IMG/VR virus record: IMGVR_UViG_3300042544_003310
Location: 124,001-188,000 of that record
Reading direction: 5' to 3' (one strand)
Source: a virus
DNA length: 64,000 bases
Shown piece by piece: positions 20,828 through 28,947 of the stretch (position 1 is its first letter; each line of letters opens with the position of its first letter). The translations under genes and the position numbers were made by a program. The notes beneath the pieces were generated by a model. That model worked only from the letters and a program-made list of their open reading frames with translations. It made no database searches and was not told the origin of the DNA.

Positions 20828-20995
20828 ATGAAATACGACTCAGATATATGGTGTTGTGAGATTCTGCTGGCACGCTATCAGCAAGGATGTTTACAACATA
20901 CCAATCTATCTTCTTGCCCTGATTTTTTGGTGAATTGGGCAGCACAATCTCAATTGTTTTGTAGGCAGTGGAAAACAAAAAATGAACACCAATAA
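20828..20995 (+). CDS. Small Cys-rich ORF (55 aa, candidate)
   Basis: ATG 20828, seven bases after the previous stop: MKYDSDIWCCEILLARYQQG with further Cys residues and a WAAQSQLFCRQWKT end. The length, tight spacing and W-C start suggest a real small gene, perhaps an LTW relative lacking the terminal motif. It overlaps the next gene by 14 bases. Confidence 0.4.
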   Translation: MKYDSDIWCCEILLARYQQGCLQHTNLSSCPDFLVNWAAQSQLFCRQWKTKNEHQ

Positions 20996-21410
20996 TCCCA
21001 AAACTGTTTGGCACGAGGATGGAACCAGCCCAGTTCCTGGCTCGCGTGTATTTGTTTTTGGCAGCAATCTCGCTGGCATTCACGGTGCCGGAGCGGCCCG
21101 GGAGGCTGCCGCTAAATTTGGTGCCCTGTATGGTTGCGGCCATGGCTGGCAACCTCTCAATCAAAGCTATGCCATTCCCACCAAGGACCGTCGAATCCAC
21201 ACCCTAGCTTTGGATGAGATCAAACTCTATATTGATGAATTTGTGCGACTCACACAAAGCCCGTTTGTTATGAATAGTGGTTATTGGGTCACCCGAGTGG
21301 GCTGTGGCCTAGCTGGTTACCAAGACCACGACATTGCACCATTGTTCCGTGGCGCAGTAAATTGCAGTTTTCCTTTGCCTTGGCGCCAGTATTTGGAGCT
21401 TGAGACTTGA
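20982..21410 (+). CDS. Macro-domain-like phage protein (A1S_2505 type)
   Basis: 142 residues. VFVFGSNLAGIHGAGAAREA (residues about 23-42), SYAIPTKDRR and VGCGLAGYQDHDIAPLF match a family found in very many phages and bacteria. The fold is related to macro domains that bind or hydrolyse ADP-ribose. The G-S-N-L-A-G-x-H-G-A-G-A-A loop is intact. It may remove or sense ADP-ribose, which fits with the putative ADP-ribosyltransferase at 53221 and with NAD-based host defences. The activity is inferred. Confidence 0.75.
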   Translation: MNTNNPKTVWHEDGTSPVPGSRVFVFGSNLAGIHGAGAAREAAAKFGALYGCGHGWQPLNQSYAIPTKDRRIHTLALDEIKLYIDEFVRLTQSPFVMNSGYWVTRVGCGLAGYQDHDIAPLFRGAVNCSFPLPWRQYLELET

Positions 21411-21715
21411 TTGACATAGCTTTTCCTAATAGCCGCATTGGGCACTACATGCGGGTCACAAAGAGGTCTGGAAAGTGGGTGATGCAACAAAGCTACATTG
21501 CACTGATTCACAAAATCGCCACCACCGAAGACTGCTATTACCTTGACTTCTACAAAAGCCGAGATAATGCCACAATGCTGGAGTGGTGCCAAAACGCATG
21601 GGGTCCGCCAGAGGTTGGTGAAACATGGTGGCAAAAGCTCACTGGGCAAGCTCAACTCACACTTGTGATACGTGGCGAAGAGCGTGTCACGCAATGGCAA
21701 CTAACCTGGGAGTAA
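21407..21715 (+). CDS. LTW-family protein, copy 16
   Basis: 102 residues from TTG 21407 (overlaps previous stop), or 88 from ATG 21449. MLEWCQNAWGPPEVGETWWQ is the WC...G...W segment and LVIRGEERVTQWQLTWE the end. In the signature the first Phe is replaced, but L-T-W is kept. An added N-terminal beta region (VMQQSYIALIHKIATTED) is unlike other copies. Confidence 0.65.
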   Translation: MIDIAFPNSRIGHYMRVTKRSGKWVMQQSYIALIHKIATTEDCYYLDFYKSRDNATMLEWCQNAWGPPEVGETWWQKLTGQAQLTLVIRGEERVTQWQLTWE

Positions 21716-21719
21716 GCCA

Positions 21720-22007
21720 ATGAGCAGTGAATATCAGCATTTGAAAACTCTTGCATCGGAAATTTTCCGGCTGATGGGCGAGGAGAGTTTCACAGAGATA
21801 GACAGCATCTTGAGCAATATGCAGCCTACACTTCAAACAGAAGTAGAGATGGTGGCACTGCTACGCTACAGTTTTACAGCTCGGCATCATCTCACCTGTT
21901 ACCATATCTATCTTGACGCAGTAGCACAGGAATTGCTGCGTCGTGGCAAAGATGTGGAGAGGATTTTGCAGGGACTGCCCTTCTACAGCATCGATAGGTA
22001 TCCATGA
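21720..22007 (+). CDS. Hypothetical helical protein (95 aa)
   Basis: All-helical by composition: HLKTLASEIFRLMGEESFTE, MVALLRYSFTARHHLTCY, then AVAQELLRRGKDVERILQGL. The M-V-A-L-L-R-x-x-F-x-x-R-x-x-L pattern is known to me from small T4-like phage proteins without function. Stop overlaps the next ATG (ATGA). Confidence 0.65.
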   Translation: MSSEYQHLKTLASEIFRLMGEESFTEIDSILSNMQPTLQTEVEMVALLRYSFTARHHLTCYHIYLDAVAQELLRRGKDVERILQGLPFYSIDRYP

Positions 22008-22270
22008 GTCAGCAGGCTGCGCAGACTAGGGAGGCACATTTGTTGAATCACCAACCAGTTGACTGGGCAGATGATGTGATGGGGTTTCCCTACGCAGTCG
22101 CATGCAAGGTCACAGTGGTGGATTTGTGGCTTCGAACCAACTGGTGCAAGCAAAACATTGGCTGCTGGTTGGTAGATTGGACTCACACATATGATAACCA
22201 CCGGCAGGTGTATTGGTACTGTTTCTCTAGTCAGGAGCAATTGACACAGTTTCAACTCACATGGTGTTGA
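22004..22270 (+). CDS. LTW-family small protein, copy 17
   Basis: 88 residues: VVDLWLRTNWCKQNIGCW (WC...G...W) and YWYCFSSQEQLTQFQLTWC (signature with Q in place of D). N-terminal part MSQQAAQTREAHLLNHQPVD is polar. Coupled to the gene before. Confidence 0.7.
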   Translation: MSQQAAQTREAHLLNHQPVDWADDVMGFPYAVACKVTVVDLWLRTNWCKQNIGCWLVDWTHTYDNHRQVYWYCFSSQEQLTQFQLTWC

Positions 22271-22295
22271 ACGTTTCACAAGAAGGAAGGAACAG

Positions 22296-22538
22296 GTGAT
22301 TCGTATGGTTTTGCAGAAAATTTATCAACAAAATCAATGGTATGATAGCTTAAGTGGACATTACGTGCACCCCTACAAAGTTCCTGTTGTTTCTCACGCC
22401 CCAAGCGGTTGCATTCGCCCGGGACATCTATTGGGTTATACTTTTCTCAGGCACTCCTATGTTCCTCTATCTCATGTGGGGCTTATGGCACTGTGGCGCT
22501 TTCCGTATGTGATCAAGAACAAGCGTCAGCAACGTTGA
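22296..22538 (+). CDS. Hypothetical basic protein (80 aa)
   Basis: GTG start 3 bases after an AAGGAAGGAA site. Basic, aromatic and Pro-rich (YQQNQWYDSLSGHYVHPYKV, PSGCIRPGHLLGYTFLRHSY). No family recognised. The next promoter begins at its stop codon. Confidence 0.5.
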   Translation: MIRMVLQKIYQQNQWYDSLSGHYVHPYKVPVVSHAPSGCIRPGHLLGYTFLRHSYVPLSHVGLMALWRFPYVIKNKRQQR

Positions 22539-22565
22539 CACACAACAACAATCCGTTACTATAAT
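22535..22565 (+). promoter_or_regulatory. Probable early promoter
   Basis: TTGACA (22535-22540) with a TATAAT (22560-22565) at a long 19-bp spacing, or TTACTA at 16 bp. Ribosome site AAAGGAG follows. Confidence 0.55.
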
Positions 22566-22584
22566 ATTACAAAAGGAGACTACT

Positions 22585-22956
22585 ATGCGAATTCAGGTGC
22601 CATTCAAGCCAGGCTACCGTTTCTGGAGCCCGCGTGTGCTCCGTCGAAGCGAGCTGGTCACCATCACGCATGAGTGCAAGGAGTATTCTCGGCGAGAAGA
22701 AACTCTTGAGATCAGTGCCCGGCACAAGGAGATCACCAGTGTTGAAATCACACTGAACCAAACTGGTGAGTCCAAGTTTCGCTATTGGGCTGTGACTGTG
22801 GGAAAGACAATGGCTATACACACTCTTGTTGATCCCTATTCGGGATTCAGCAATGAGCAAGATGCAACAGAGTTCGCTCGTCTCTGGCGAGATACACAGA
22901 GCACTGAATATTTTGGTAGCCCAATTGGCGAGTGCCATGATTACGACCATGAGTGA
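22585..22956 (+). CDS. Hypothetical protein (123 aa), distant LTW-like end
   Basis: Strong AAAGGAG site upstream. N-terminus MRIQVPFKPGYRFWSPRVLR is basic and beta-rich, then strands (RREETLEISARHKEITSVEI) and FSNEQDATEFARLWRDTQ. The F-S-N-E-Q-D-A-T-E-F-A-R-L-W part is similar to the LTW signature but lies 20 residues before the end, so it may be an extended relative. Overlaps the next gene by 8 bases. Confidence 0.6.
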   Translation: MRIQVPFKPGYRFWSPRVLRRSELVTITHECKEYSRREETLEISARHKEITSVEITLNQTGESKFRYWAVTVGKTMAIHTLVDPYSGFSNEQDATEFARLWRDTQSTEYFGSPIGECHDYDHE

Positions 22957-23149
22957 CGAAGTCATCAATTATGTGATTGCACGTCCTTGGGATACTCAAG
23001 AGCCCAACAATCTCTGCATCTATCACTTGCACAGTGAAGTGCATCGTGGCACAATAGAGGATGCAATGCTGACCTTGTCTCGTGTGCAACAGAGTAATCC
23101 TGGTTTTGAATATGAGGTATATGAGGTGTTTTACAGGAAGTTAAGTTGA
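22949..23149 (+). CDS. Hypothetical protein (66 aa)
   Basis: ATG 22949 within the end of the previous gene (ATGAGTGA). VINYVIARPWDTQEPNNLCI, then GTIEDAMLTLSRVQQSNPGF: an alpha/beta mini-protein. Its stop overlaps the next start (TGATG). No family recognised. Confidence 0.6.
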   Translation: MSDEVINYVIARPWDTQEPNNLCIYHLHSEVHRGTIEDAMLTLSRVQQSNPGFEYEVYEVFYRKLS

Positions 23150-23424
23150 TGGGTTGGTTTGATAACTGCACAAAGGTTTGTCTATCGGGCCAAATACCCT
23201 GTAACTGTGATTTCATGCCGGGTCAGCAGGTGTTTCTCACAAGCAAGGACAGAGATCGTCATGCTGAAGACTATGCAAGTAGGAAAACCAATTGGAGTGC
23301 GCCTTTTGAACCTTGGGTTGTGGAAACATGGCGCAGGTGTAGTGAAGCAACAGGCGCAGACAAAGTTGCCCAGAAAGTGCGTGACCGTTTGACCAACAGG
23401 CCTGTCTTTGCCAAACGACCTTAA
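23149..23424 (+). CDS. Cys-containing hypothetical protein (91 aa)
   Basis: MGWFDNCTKVCLSGQIPCNC has four Cys in 20 residues (possible metal site), then a charged region (SKDRDRHAEDYASRKTNW) and a helical basic tail. Coupled to the preceding gene; overlaps the next TTG start. No family recognised. Confidence 0.6.
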   Translation: MGWFDNCTKVCLSGQIPCNCDFMPGQQVFLTSKDRDRHAEDYASRKTNWSAPFEPWVVETWRRCSEATGADKVAQKVRDRLTNRPVFAKRP

Positions 23425-23704
23425 TACCTGCTGTATTTTTGAATTTCCTATGGGAGGTGTTACCAGCTGGGTAGTGCGGTTGCCCAACAGCACCAACGGC
23501 CACGAACCCCAAGTAGTCAATTGGCTAATTGAGAGATTTGGCATCGACGATCACGAATATTGGACAAAAATCTTCAACCAGAAGAGAGAGACGCCCAACA
23601 GCCTTTGGAAACGAGGCAGCATCTGCACCTATGTGTATCAGGAATACTGGTTCACCAACAGAGATGATGCATTTGAGACCTATTTGGTGTTCTCAAAAAT
23701 TTAA
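23408..23704 (+). CDS. LTW-family protein, copy 18 (relaxed end)
   Basis: 98 residues from TTG 23408, or 84 from ATG 23450. VVNWLIERFGIDDHEYW is the helix-G-W region and YWFTNRDDAFETYLVFSKI the signature, with the final Trp replaced by Phe. The F-T-N-R-D-D-A block is nearly the same as copy 1 (F-T-N-K-D-D-L). Confidence 0.6.
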   Translation: MPNDLNTCCIFEFPMGGVTSWVVRLPNSTNGHEPQVVNWLIERFGIDDHEYWTKIFNQKRETPNSLWKRGSICTYVYQEYWFTNRDDAFETYLVFSKI

Positions 23705-23719
23705 ATTGAAAGGAAAATT

Positions 23720-24376
23720 ATGTTAGATACTATGGCAGATGTGATGCGCACAGCCTACGAGAGAGGTTGGATCACCACAAGAGACGGAAATGTAAGCATG
23801 CGACGAGCAGTACAAAACTGCATGTATATTACACCAACAGGAGTTCGCAAACAGGTTCTCACCAGCGAGAGCATGATCAAGCTGTATTTTCCTGAAGACC
23901 GGATGAGTTCAGATGCATGGAGCAGGATGACTCGTGCTGATGACCTTTACCAACAGCGAATCATTGGCTTGCGTCCCAGTGGTGAACTGCCCTTCCACTA
24001 TTGGCTACAAGTTAACACGCCTACTTCAAATCGTGTTGTGTTGCATCTTCATCCCACTCACATTGTGGCTGCAATGTATGCTGGTATGGATCTACAACAG
24101 ATTGTACGTGATTTTCCTGAGCTTGAGAACCACACAACTGTAGGCCCAACTGTGGGCAAAGTACAAGCGCAAAGCACAGATCTTGGCTCAGCTGTTGCCC
24201 AAGCTTTTGATGTGCAACCTGATGGAGGCATCAATAGCCACATAATTGGGTTGCACATGCATGGCGTAGTAGCAGTGGATGTGGATCCTTGGTCAGCCTA
24301 TGGTCACATCGAGAGATTGAACCATGTGTGTGAGATTGTGTTGGCTGCTGGAGGAATGCGTGACCAAACCCGTTGA
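23720..24376 (+). CDS. Class II aldolase/adducin-family protein
   Basis: 218 residues, full length for the family. GNVS (23-26), T-P-T-G (38-41), SGELPFHYW (87-95, catalytic Glu region), zinc-binding HLHPTH (109-114) and a later HMHGVVAV His are present, so it looks active. Relatives are fuculose-phosphate aldolase, ribulose-phosphate epimerase and methylthioribulose-phosphate dehydratase (MtnB); the substrate cannot be told. An aldolase-like enzyme in a phage may serve sugar modification or methionine salvage. Overlaps the next GTG gene. Confidence 0.8.
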   Translation: MLDTMADVMRTAYERGWITTRDGNVSMRRAVQNCMYITPTGVRKQVLTSESMIKLYFPEDRMSSDAWSRMTRADDLYQQRIIGLRPSGELPFHYWLQVNTPTSNRVVLHLHPTHIVAAMYAGMDLQQIVRDFPELENHTTVGPTVGKVQAQSTDLGSAVAQAFDVQPDGGINSHIIGLHMHGVVAVDVDPWSAYGHIERLNHVCEIVLAAGGMRDQTR

Positions 24377-24656
24377 GCATGACCTCAACTCACTACCCCT
24401 TGGTCAAATCCACGAGGCCATGATTTGGTTTTACGACACATATGATGTACGAGAAGCTGAGGCTGACAAGTCTACTGGCGTAATAAACGTTAAACTGCCT
24501 ATTGACAACTTCTCTGAGGTGGCACTGACTTTGCACGAGCTGTGGCAGGAAACCTTCCTGCGCAGCCAGCACAGTGATCTCAAGGACGAGTATCAACGCT
24601 ATGAAAGTTTGCGTCTGTTGATCAAAAGCTTGACTGAAAAAACAATTCGCGTATAA
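24360..24656 (+). CDS. Hypothetical protein (98 aa)
   Basis: GTG 24360 start inside the aldolase end. It is acidic, with a first helix (QIHEAMIWFYDTYDVREAEA), a strand INVKLPIDNF, then helices (EVALTLHELWQETFLRSQHS and KDEYQRYESLRLLIKSL). No family recognised. It ends 28 bases before the ATPase. Confidence 0.55.
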   Translation: MTKPVEHDLNSLPLGQIHEAMIWFYDTYDVREAEADKSTGVINVKLPIDNFSEVALTLHELWQETFLRSQHSDLKDEYQRYESLRLLIKSLTEKTIRV

Positions 24657-24684
24657 CAAGACAACACTGCACTCAGGAAGCATC

Positions 24685-25785
24685 ATGTTTGAAAATGTAG
24701 ATTTTGGCATTCGAGAAGATCATTTTGGCCATGGGCTGTGTAGCCGGATGCGGTTGGAGTTTCTCAGCCAGCAAACCGGCGCGACAATGGTAGTGTGTCG
24801 AGCTGTGAAGCTGGAAATGCGCCGCAACATCGTAGACGTGTTCACTGGTATGGAAAGCCTCCTAAACAAGACTTTTCCTGAGGCAGAGGGCACTTGGCAG
24901 TTTGTGCAAGTAGATCCTGACTACTGGATGATCCAGAATAGCAGTATGTTCATTATTGGTGAGCAGCGCAGTGCAAACAGCCGACGCAGTTGGGGGTATG
25001 ATGAAGGCAGCGTTCGTGTGAACCGTGCCAGCATCGAGGCATATGGAACTCCAGACCGGGTTAACCAGCTGCTGACTGCTGTGGAAGACACGTTCCAAGA
25101 TCGCACTTTTACCAAAATCACGTGGTATTACAAGGATGGTTCTTCGGTGGACTATCGCAGCCTCTACGTTGATCAGGACAACCAGATTCAAAACAGCTTT
25201 TATCCTTGGTTCACACAAGGTGTTGATGCCTTCATTGAAGATTACCTGACTAGCACAGGCACAGTGCTACTCCTCTATGGGCCACCTGGAACTGGCAAAA
25301 CCAGCTTTCTCAAGCATCTCATTTGTAGCCGGCGCATGAATGCGATCGTCAGCTACGATGAAGACATCCTGCGTGATGATCGCTTTTTCATTGACTTTTT
25401 GGCTGATGATGAGCACAACATCATGATCATCGAGGATGCTGACCTGCTGCTGAGCAATCGAGAAAGTGAACAGAACAAGATCATGAGCAAGTTCTTGAAT
25501 GTCAGTGATGGCATTGTGAAGGTGGCCAGCAAGAAGATGGTGTTCACTACCAATATTAGCCAACTAAACAAGGTGGACCCAGCTTTGCTACGCAAGGGGC
25601 GTTGCTACAGTGCAGTGGAGTTCCGCAACATGAGTCCAAATGAGGCTGCCCTTGCTGCTGAGTCTGCTGGTGAACCCCAGCAAAACTGGAAAGGTAAGGA
25701 GCATTGGACACTAAGTGAAGTTTTCAATCGCGATATTGCCACAGCAGAAGTTACGCCTACAATGGGATTTGGTTTCCGGGTTTGA
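24685..25785 (+). CDS. AAA ATPase, BCS1-like
   Basis: 366 residues. N-terminal 185 residues form a family-specific region (R-R-S-W-G-Y-D-E-G-S-V, then TFTKITWYYKDGSSVDYRSL). Then Walker A GPPGTGKT (199-206), Walker B IMIIEDAD (246-253), a sensor region VFTTNIS (about 289-295) and LLRKGRC with the Arg finger (about 304-310). It is a hexameric remodelling ATPase. The AAA core resembles mitochondrial BCS1-type proteins. Homologues are common in T4-like phages without a settled role. Confidence 0.8.
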   Translation: MFENVDFGIREDHFGHGLCSRMRLEFLSQQTGATMVVCRAVKLEMRRNIVDVFTGMESLLNKTFPEAEGTWQFVQVDPDYWMIQNSSMFIIGEQRSANSRRSWGYDEGSVRVNRASIEAYGTPDRVNQLLTAVEDTFQDRTFTKITWYYKDGSSVDYRSLYVDQDNQIQNSFYPWFTQGVDAFIEDYLTSTGTVLLLYGPPGTGKTSFLKHLICSRRMNAIVSYDEDILRDDRFFIDFLADDEHNIMIIEDADLLLSNRESEQNKIMSKFLNVSDGIVKVASKKMVFTTNISQLNKVDPALLRKGRCYSAVEFRNMSPNEAALAAESAGEPQQNWKGKEHWTLSEVFNRDIATAEVTPTMGFGFRV

Positions 25786-25800
25786 AAATCATAGGAAATC

Positions 25801-25808
25801 TATAAATA
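25801..25808 (+). promoter_or_regulatory. T4-type late promoter element
   Basis: TATAAATA, identical to the T4 late consensus, 24 bases before the ATG at 25832. Confidence 0.7.
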
Positions 25809-25831
25809 AGGAACTATTACCAAGGCAGGCA

Positions 25832-26038
25832 ATGAAAACAATAGCAGTAATATTTCTTTCATATGTAGGCGCGTTGTGCGCCTTTGCTGCTAGTGGTTTT
25901 CTTGCCAGCTGGGCATATCAGTTAAATGGATGTATATGGACCTCAAGCGGTGTGTTTGGGGTCAGTTTTTTGGCTATTGTAACTGGATTTGCTGGTGTAA
26001 TTACAAACTTGTTTGACTTCTCCGACTGGTTCCGTTGA
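25832..26038 (+). CDS. Small membrane protein (68 aa)
   Basis: Two transmembrane helices (KTIAVIFLSYVGALCAFAAS then GVFGVSFLAIVTGFAGVI) with an aromatic loop (WAYQLNGCIW). Possible inner-membrane protein; two helices in a small late-expressed protein could fit a holin-like role, but nothing proves it. Its end overlaps the promoter for the kinase-phosphatase. Confidence 0.6.
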   Translation: MKTIAVIFLSYVGALCAFAASGFLASWAYQLNGCIWTSSGVFGVSFLAIVTGFAGVITNLFDFSDWFR

Positions 26039-26062
26039 CAGCCAAAAGTTTCATGCTATAGT
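26035..26062 (+). promoter_or_regulatory. Early promoter, probable leaderless mRNA
   Basis: TTGACA (26035-26040), 16 bp, extended -10 TGCTATAGT (TATAGT 26057-26062). The ATG at 26068 is 6 bases after the -10 with no ribosome site. Confidence 0.75.
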
Positions 26063-26067
26063 TAAGC

Positions 26068-27300
26068 ATGAAAAAGTTATCCTTACATAGTATAGTAGTT
26101 TTGATTGGTCCCACTAAGAGTGGCAAAAGCACATGGGCCCAAAACCAGTTTGACGCTGATGAAATCATAAGCCTTTCTTCAATCAAGAAAGAGTTGACAG
26201 GCAACAATTCAACAGTGGATATTTTGCCAAATATTTGGCACGAACTCTATCGTAGAGTTGATATTCGTATCGCCAACGGGCAACGTGCAGTAGTTGATTC
26301 CACTAATCTAAAAGACAAGGACAGATTTACTTTTCTTGATATTGCCGAAAAGTATGGTGTGGAAGTCTATTACAAACCTTTTGACCTTGAATGGGGCACA
26401 ATACAGCAAAACTCTGGTTCTTGTTATGACTTTGACTCTTTGAGAAAAAGCTATAGTATATGGAAAAATGCTCGCACACAGGTGTTACAGGGCGATAATA
26501 AACGAGCTGTTGTGCTGTGTGGTGACGAAACCACTGTTGGATTTCCAAATGAATTGCAGAGTGCAAGGATTTTAGCAGTAGGCGATGTTCATGGCAATTT
26601 TCCAGCTATGCAGCAGGCAGTGCAAATGGCACAACAGTTACACGCAAAGCTAGTGTGGCTGGGAGATATTGTGGACTATGGCGCCAATAATCTCAAATGT
26701 TTGAAACTTGCATATGACACTGTTCGAGACGGGCAAGCACTTATGATTTGGGGAAATCACGAAAGAAAAATTGATCGCTGGATTAGGAGCGACTTGGGTG
26801 AAACCTTTAATGGCAAACTTAGCGAGTCAAATCTATCTACTATAAGAGAAATCAACAGTTTGAATGACTTGCGGAAAAAGAAGTTTCTTGCAGCTTGGAC
26901 AGCACTAAGAAACTGGAGTTTTAACCACCTAACAGTGGGAAAATTTTTGTTTACTCATGGTGCAGCAACACCTGCCATGTGGGCCAACAAGGATCGCAGA
27001 TTGCAAGGTGTTTGTGCAAATATGGCCTATTTTGGTGAGGTAGACACTGTTTCACCGACCAAGAATGATGGATATCCAAACCGTATCTGGAATTGGGTTC
27101 AAAACATACCTGCTGATCATACTGTTGTTGTAGGGCATGATTGGCTTGATCGTGTCAGTTACAACGTTGTGGAAAAAGCAAATTCTTGTGGCGGCCGGGC
27201 ATTTGTTACAGATTGTGGTAGCAGCAAAGGCGGTCGTTTGGGTGCACTTTTTGTTGATCAACATAGCAAAGAAGTTTTGCCTTACTATTTTGACACTTAA
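26068..27300 (+). CDS. Polynucleotide 5'-kinase / metallophosphatase (RNA end-healing)
   Basis: 410 residues in two domains. Kinase: P-loop GPTKSGKS (14-21) and VVDSTNL (75-81). Phosphatase: calcineurin-like metallophosphoesterase with GDVHGN (172-177), GDIVDYG (199-205), GNHE (229-232), FTHGA and VVGHDW. This is the domain order of bacterial Pnkp without its ligase domain, and unlike T4 Pnkp, whose phosphatase is of the HAD type. It would convert cut RNA ends to 5'-phosphate and 3'-OH for sealing by the ligases at 6407 and 14344. Transcript may be leaderless. Confidence 0.85.
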   Translation: MKKLSLHSIVVLIGPTKSGKSTWAQNQFDADEIISLSSIKKELTGNNSTVDILPNIWHELYRRVDIRIANGQRAVVDSTNLKDKDRFTFLDIAEKYGVEVYYKPFDLEWGTIQQNSGSCYDFDSLRKSYSIWKNARTQVLQGDNKRAVVLCGDETTVGFPNELQSARILAVGDVHGNFPAMQQAVQMAQQLHAKLVWLGDIVDYGANNLKCLKLAYDTVRDGQALMIWGNHERKIDRWIRSDLGETFNGKLSESNLSTIREINSLNDLRKKKFLAAWTALRNWSFNHLTVGKFLFTHGAATPAMWANKDRRLQGVCANMAYFGEVDTVSPTKNDGYPNRIWNWVQNIPADHTVVVGHDWLDRVSYNVVEKANSCGGRAFVTDCGSSKGGRLGALFVDQHSKEVLPYYFDT

Positions 27301-27303
27301 ATA
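27296..27303 (+). promoter_or_regulatory. T4-type late promoter-like element
   Basis: CTTAAATA, the same variant as before the gp6-like gene, overlapping the previous stop and 26 bases before the HNH gene. Confidence 0.5.
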
Positions 27304-27328
27304 TCATAGCAGTTAAAAAAGGTGTGTT

Positions 27329-27910
27329 ATGAATGCCACTCTGGTACTCAATGCTGATTACAGTCCTTTAGGTGTAGCTCCGTTGAGCACACTCAATTGG
27401 AAAGAAGCTATCAAGCTGATTTATCTTTCTCAAGTTAATGTAATAGAGCAGTATGACGATTGGTTTGTTCATAGCCCCAGCGTAACTATGCAAGTGCCCA
27501 GTGTTGTTGTTTCAAAAACCTATGTTAAGAGCAGTAGGACTGTGAAGTTCAATAAACAAAATTTGTGTATACGAGACAACTATACTTGTCAGTATTGTAA
27601 TCAAATATTTGAGCTGAAAAGCCTTACTATTGAGCACGTTATTCCACGATGCTGTGGAGGCAAAACAACCTGGACTAACGTTTCAATGGCTTGTTCTAGA
27701 TGCAACACCCGAAAAGGACATCGATTAGATATACATCCACAAATCTTACCTTACAGACCCAGTATTGGTGAAATTATAAGCAAAGTTAAAAGACAGCCAG
27801 TTGTTGTGCCCAACAGCAACTGGCTGCCTTACATTGGGTGGACACCCAGTTTGGTTTCAGTACGAGAGCCTTACAAAAATATTGACACGGTTGCATCAAA
27901 ACACACATAG
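27329..27910 (+). CDS. HNH endonuclease (T4-like phage type)
   Basis: 193 residues. N-terminal strand domain (ATLVLNADYSPLGVAPLSTL-type start), then a zinc HNH core at about 80-130: IRDNYTCQYC, IEHVIPRCCGG, MACSRCNTRKG. The L-N-A-D-x-x-P-L start is typical of an HNH family widespread in bacteria and phages. Likely a DNA nuclease acting in packaging, recombination or homing. It sits with late promoters, which hints at DNA processing late in infection. Confidence 0.85.
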   Translation: MNATLVLNADYSPLGVAPLSTLNWKEAIKLIYLSQVNVIEQYDDWFVHSPSVTMQVPSVVVSKTYVKSSRTVKFNKQNLCIRDNYTCQYCNQIFELKSLTIEHVIPRCCGGKTTWTNVSMACSRCNTRKGHRLDIHPQILPYRPSIGEIISKVKRQPVVVPNSNWLPYIGWTPSLVSVREPYKNIDTVASKHT

Positions 27911-27936
27911 TGATACACCCCTATAGGAGAATACCA

Positions 27937-28161
27937 ATGAGTGAAACAACAGAGGCAACAATGCCTCCCACATCTGCCTCTGGAGCAGCAGAAATAACCA
28001 TTACTGATTTAAAAAATGTTTTAGTCCTTATTGATTTGTGCACCCAACGAGGTGCTTTTCGAGGACCTGAATTGAGTTCTGTTGCAGCTTTATACGACAA
28101 GATTCAAGGCTTTGTTGGTGTGGCTGAAGAAGGCAAAAACACTAAACCAACCGGCATTTAA
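27937..28161 (+). CDS. Hypothetical protein (74 aa) of T4-like phages
   Basis: Start at ATG 27937 behind TAGGAGA. Polar Thr/Ser/Ala N-terminus, then the helical block ITDLKNVLVLIDLCTQRGAF and ELSSVAALYDKIQGFVGV. I recall similar short proteins beside structural genes of marine T4-like phages, where the role is unknown. Nine bases separate it from the next gene. Confidence 0.6.
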   Translation: MSETTEATMPPTSASGAAEITITDLKNVLVLIDLCTQRGAFRGPELSSVAALYDKIQGFVGVAEEGKNTKPTGI

Positions 28162-28169
28162 GGAGCACA

Positions 28170-28886
28170 ATGATGTTTGACAATATGTACCGACACACAG
28201 GCCAGCTAAACAACACTGGCAAAAATGTAGTAGTTGTATTCATGCAACTGCCAGAAGATCCTGCACATGCATTAGTAATTGACACAGATGCATTGCCTGA
28301 CATGTATAATGAGGCTCTCAGGAAGGTTGTCGAAAGCACTGAAGGACAGCAAGCCAAGAATCTTGCTGACGTTTTGGCCCGTCGTCCCAGCCCAGATGGC
28401 AGTTCCAGTAACATGCTAGCTAAGTTTCACCAAAGCAATAGACTGCAAAAAACACCTGTATCTAATGTCACAATGGTTCCTCGCCGCGGAGTTCGTTGGC
28501 CTCTCTCTGATGTAATTGCAGCAATGGCATCACAGGAAACTGTTCCACAAGGCTTTAATGACCTAGACCCTGAAACAAAGGCTATGGTGGCTGCCGATCT
28601 CAGGAAGTTCAATGTTCATGCTGTGAACTCAGAAAATGACAACACCGGGCAGATAAAAGCACAGGCTGCCAATCTCTTGGAAATGGCACGCATGTTGGAA
28701 ACAGATGCACATAGCAAAAGAGAACAAGCATACCGGATTGATCCCAGTCTTAGGCCCGCAAAACGTAATCAACCAGCCGCAACAGCAGCACCTGTGGAGA
28801 TAGCAGCACCTGTGGAGATAGCAGCTGACCCTCTTCCGGTTGTGCCTACTCTTAAGAAACCAAGTAAGGCTAAGCGAGCTGCCTAA
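28170..28886 (+). CDS. Conserved T4-like phage protein (238 aa), probably virion-related
   Basis: NTGKNVVVVFMQLPEDPAHA and TDALPDMYNEALRKVVES in the N-terminal domain, a QNP-type middle, a long helix (AQAANLLEMARMLETDAHSK, KREQAYRIDPSLRP) and a Pro/Ala/Lys tail with a 6-residue tandem repeat. The pattern resembles a conserved neighbour of structural genes in marine T4-like phages. Function unknown. Confidence 0.6.
   Translation: MMFDNMYRHTGQLNNTGKNVVVVFMQLPEDPAHALVIDTDALPDMYNEALRKVVESTEGQQAKNLADVLARRPSPDGSSSNMLAKFHQSNRLQKTPVSNVTMVPRRGVRWPLSDVIAAMASQETVPQGFNDLDPETKAMVAADLRKFNVHAVNSENDNTGQIKAQAANLLEMARMLETDAHSKREQAYRIDPSLRPAKRNQPAATAAPVEIAAPVEIAADPLPVVPTLKKPSKAKRAA
28788..28823 (+). repeat. 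In-frame 18-bp tandem repeat
   Basis: Two identical 18-bp units encoding A-P-V-E-I-A twice in the flexible tail of the 238-residue protein. Likely slippage in a disordered linker. Confidence 0.85.
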
Positions 28887-28913
28887 GTAAAAATCTCAAG
28901 AGCTGGACAAACT

Positions 28914-28921
28914 GATAAATA
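28914..28921 (+). promoter_or_regulatory. T4-type late promoter-like element
   Basis: GATAAATA, 26 bases before the ATG at 28948. Confidence 0.55.
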
Positions 28922-28947
28922 AAGGAACTCCAGTTCTTGAGGTAGCT

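Noticed and set aside
21411-21440. TTGACA at 21411
   Set aside because: Lies over the start of an LTW gene and no -10 follows at the right distance.
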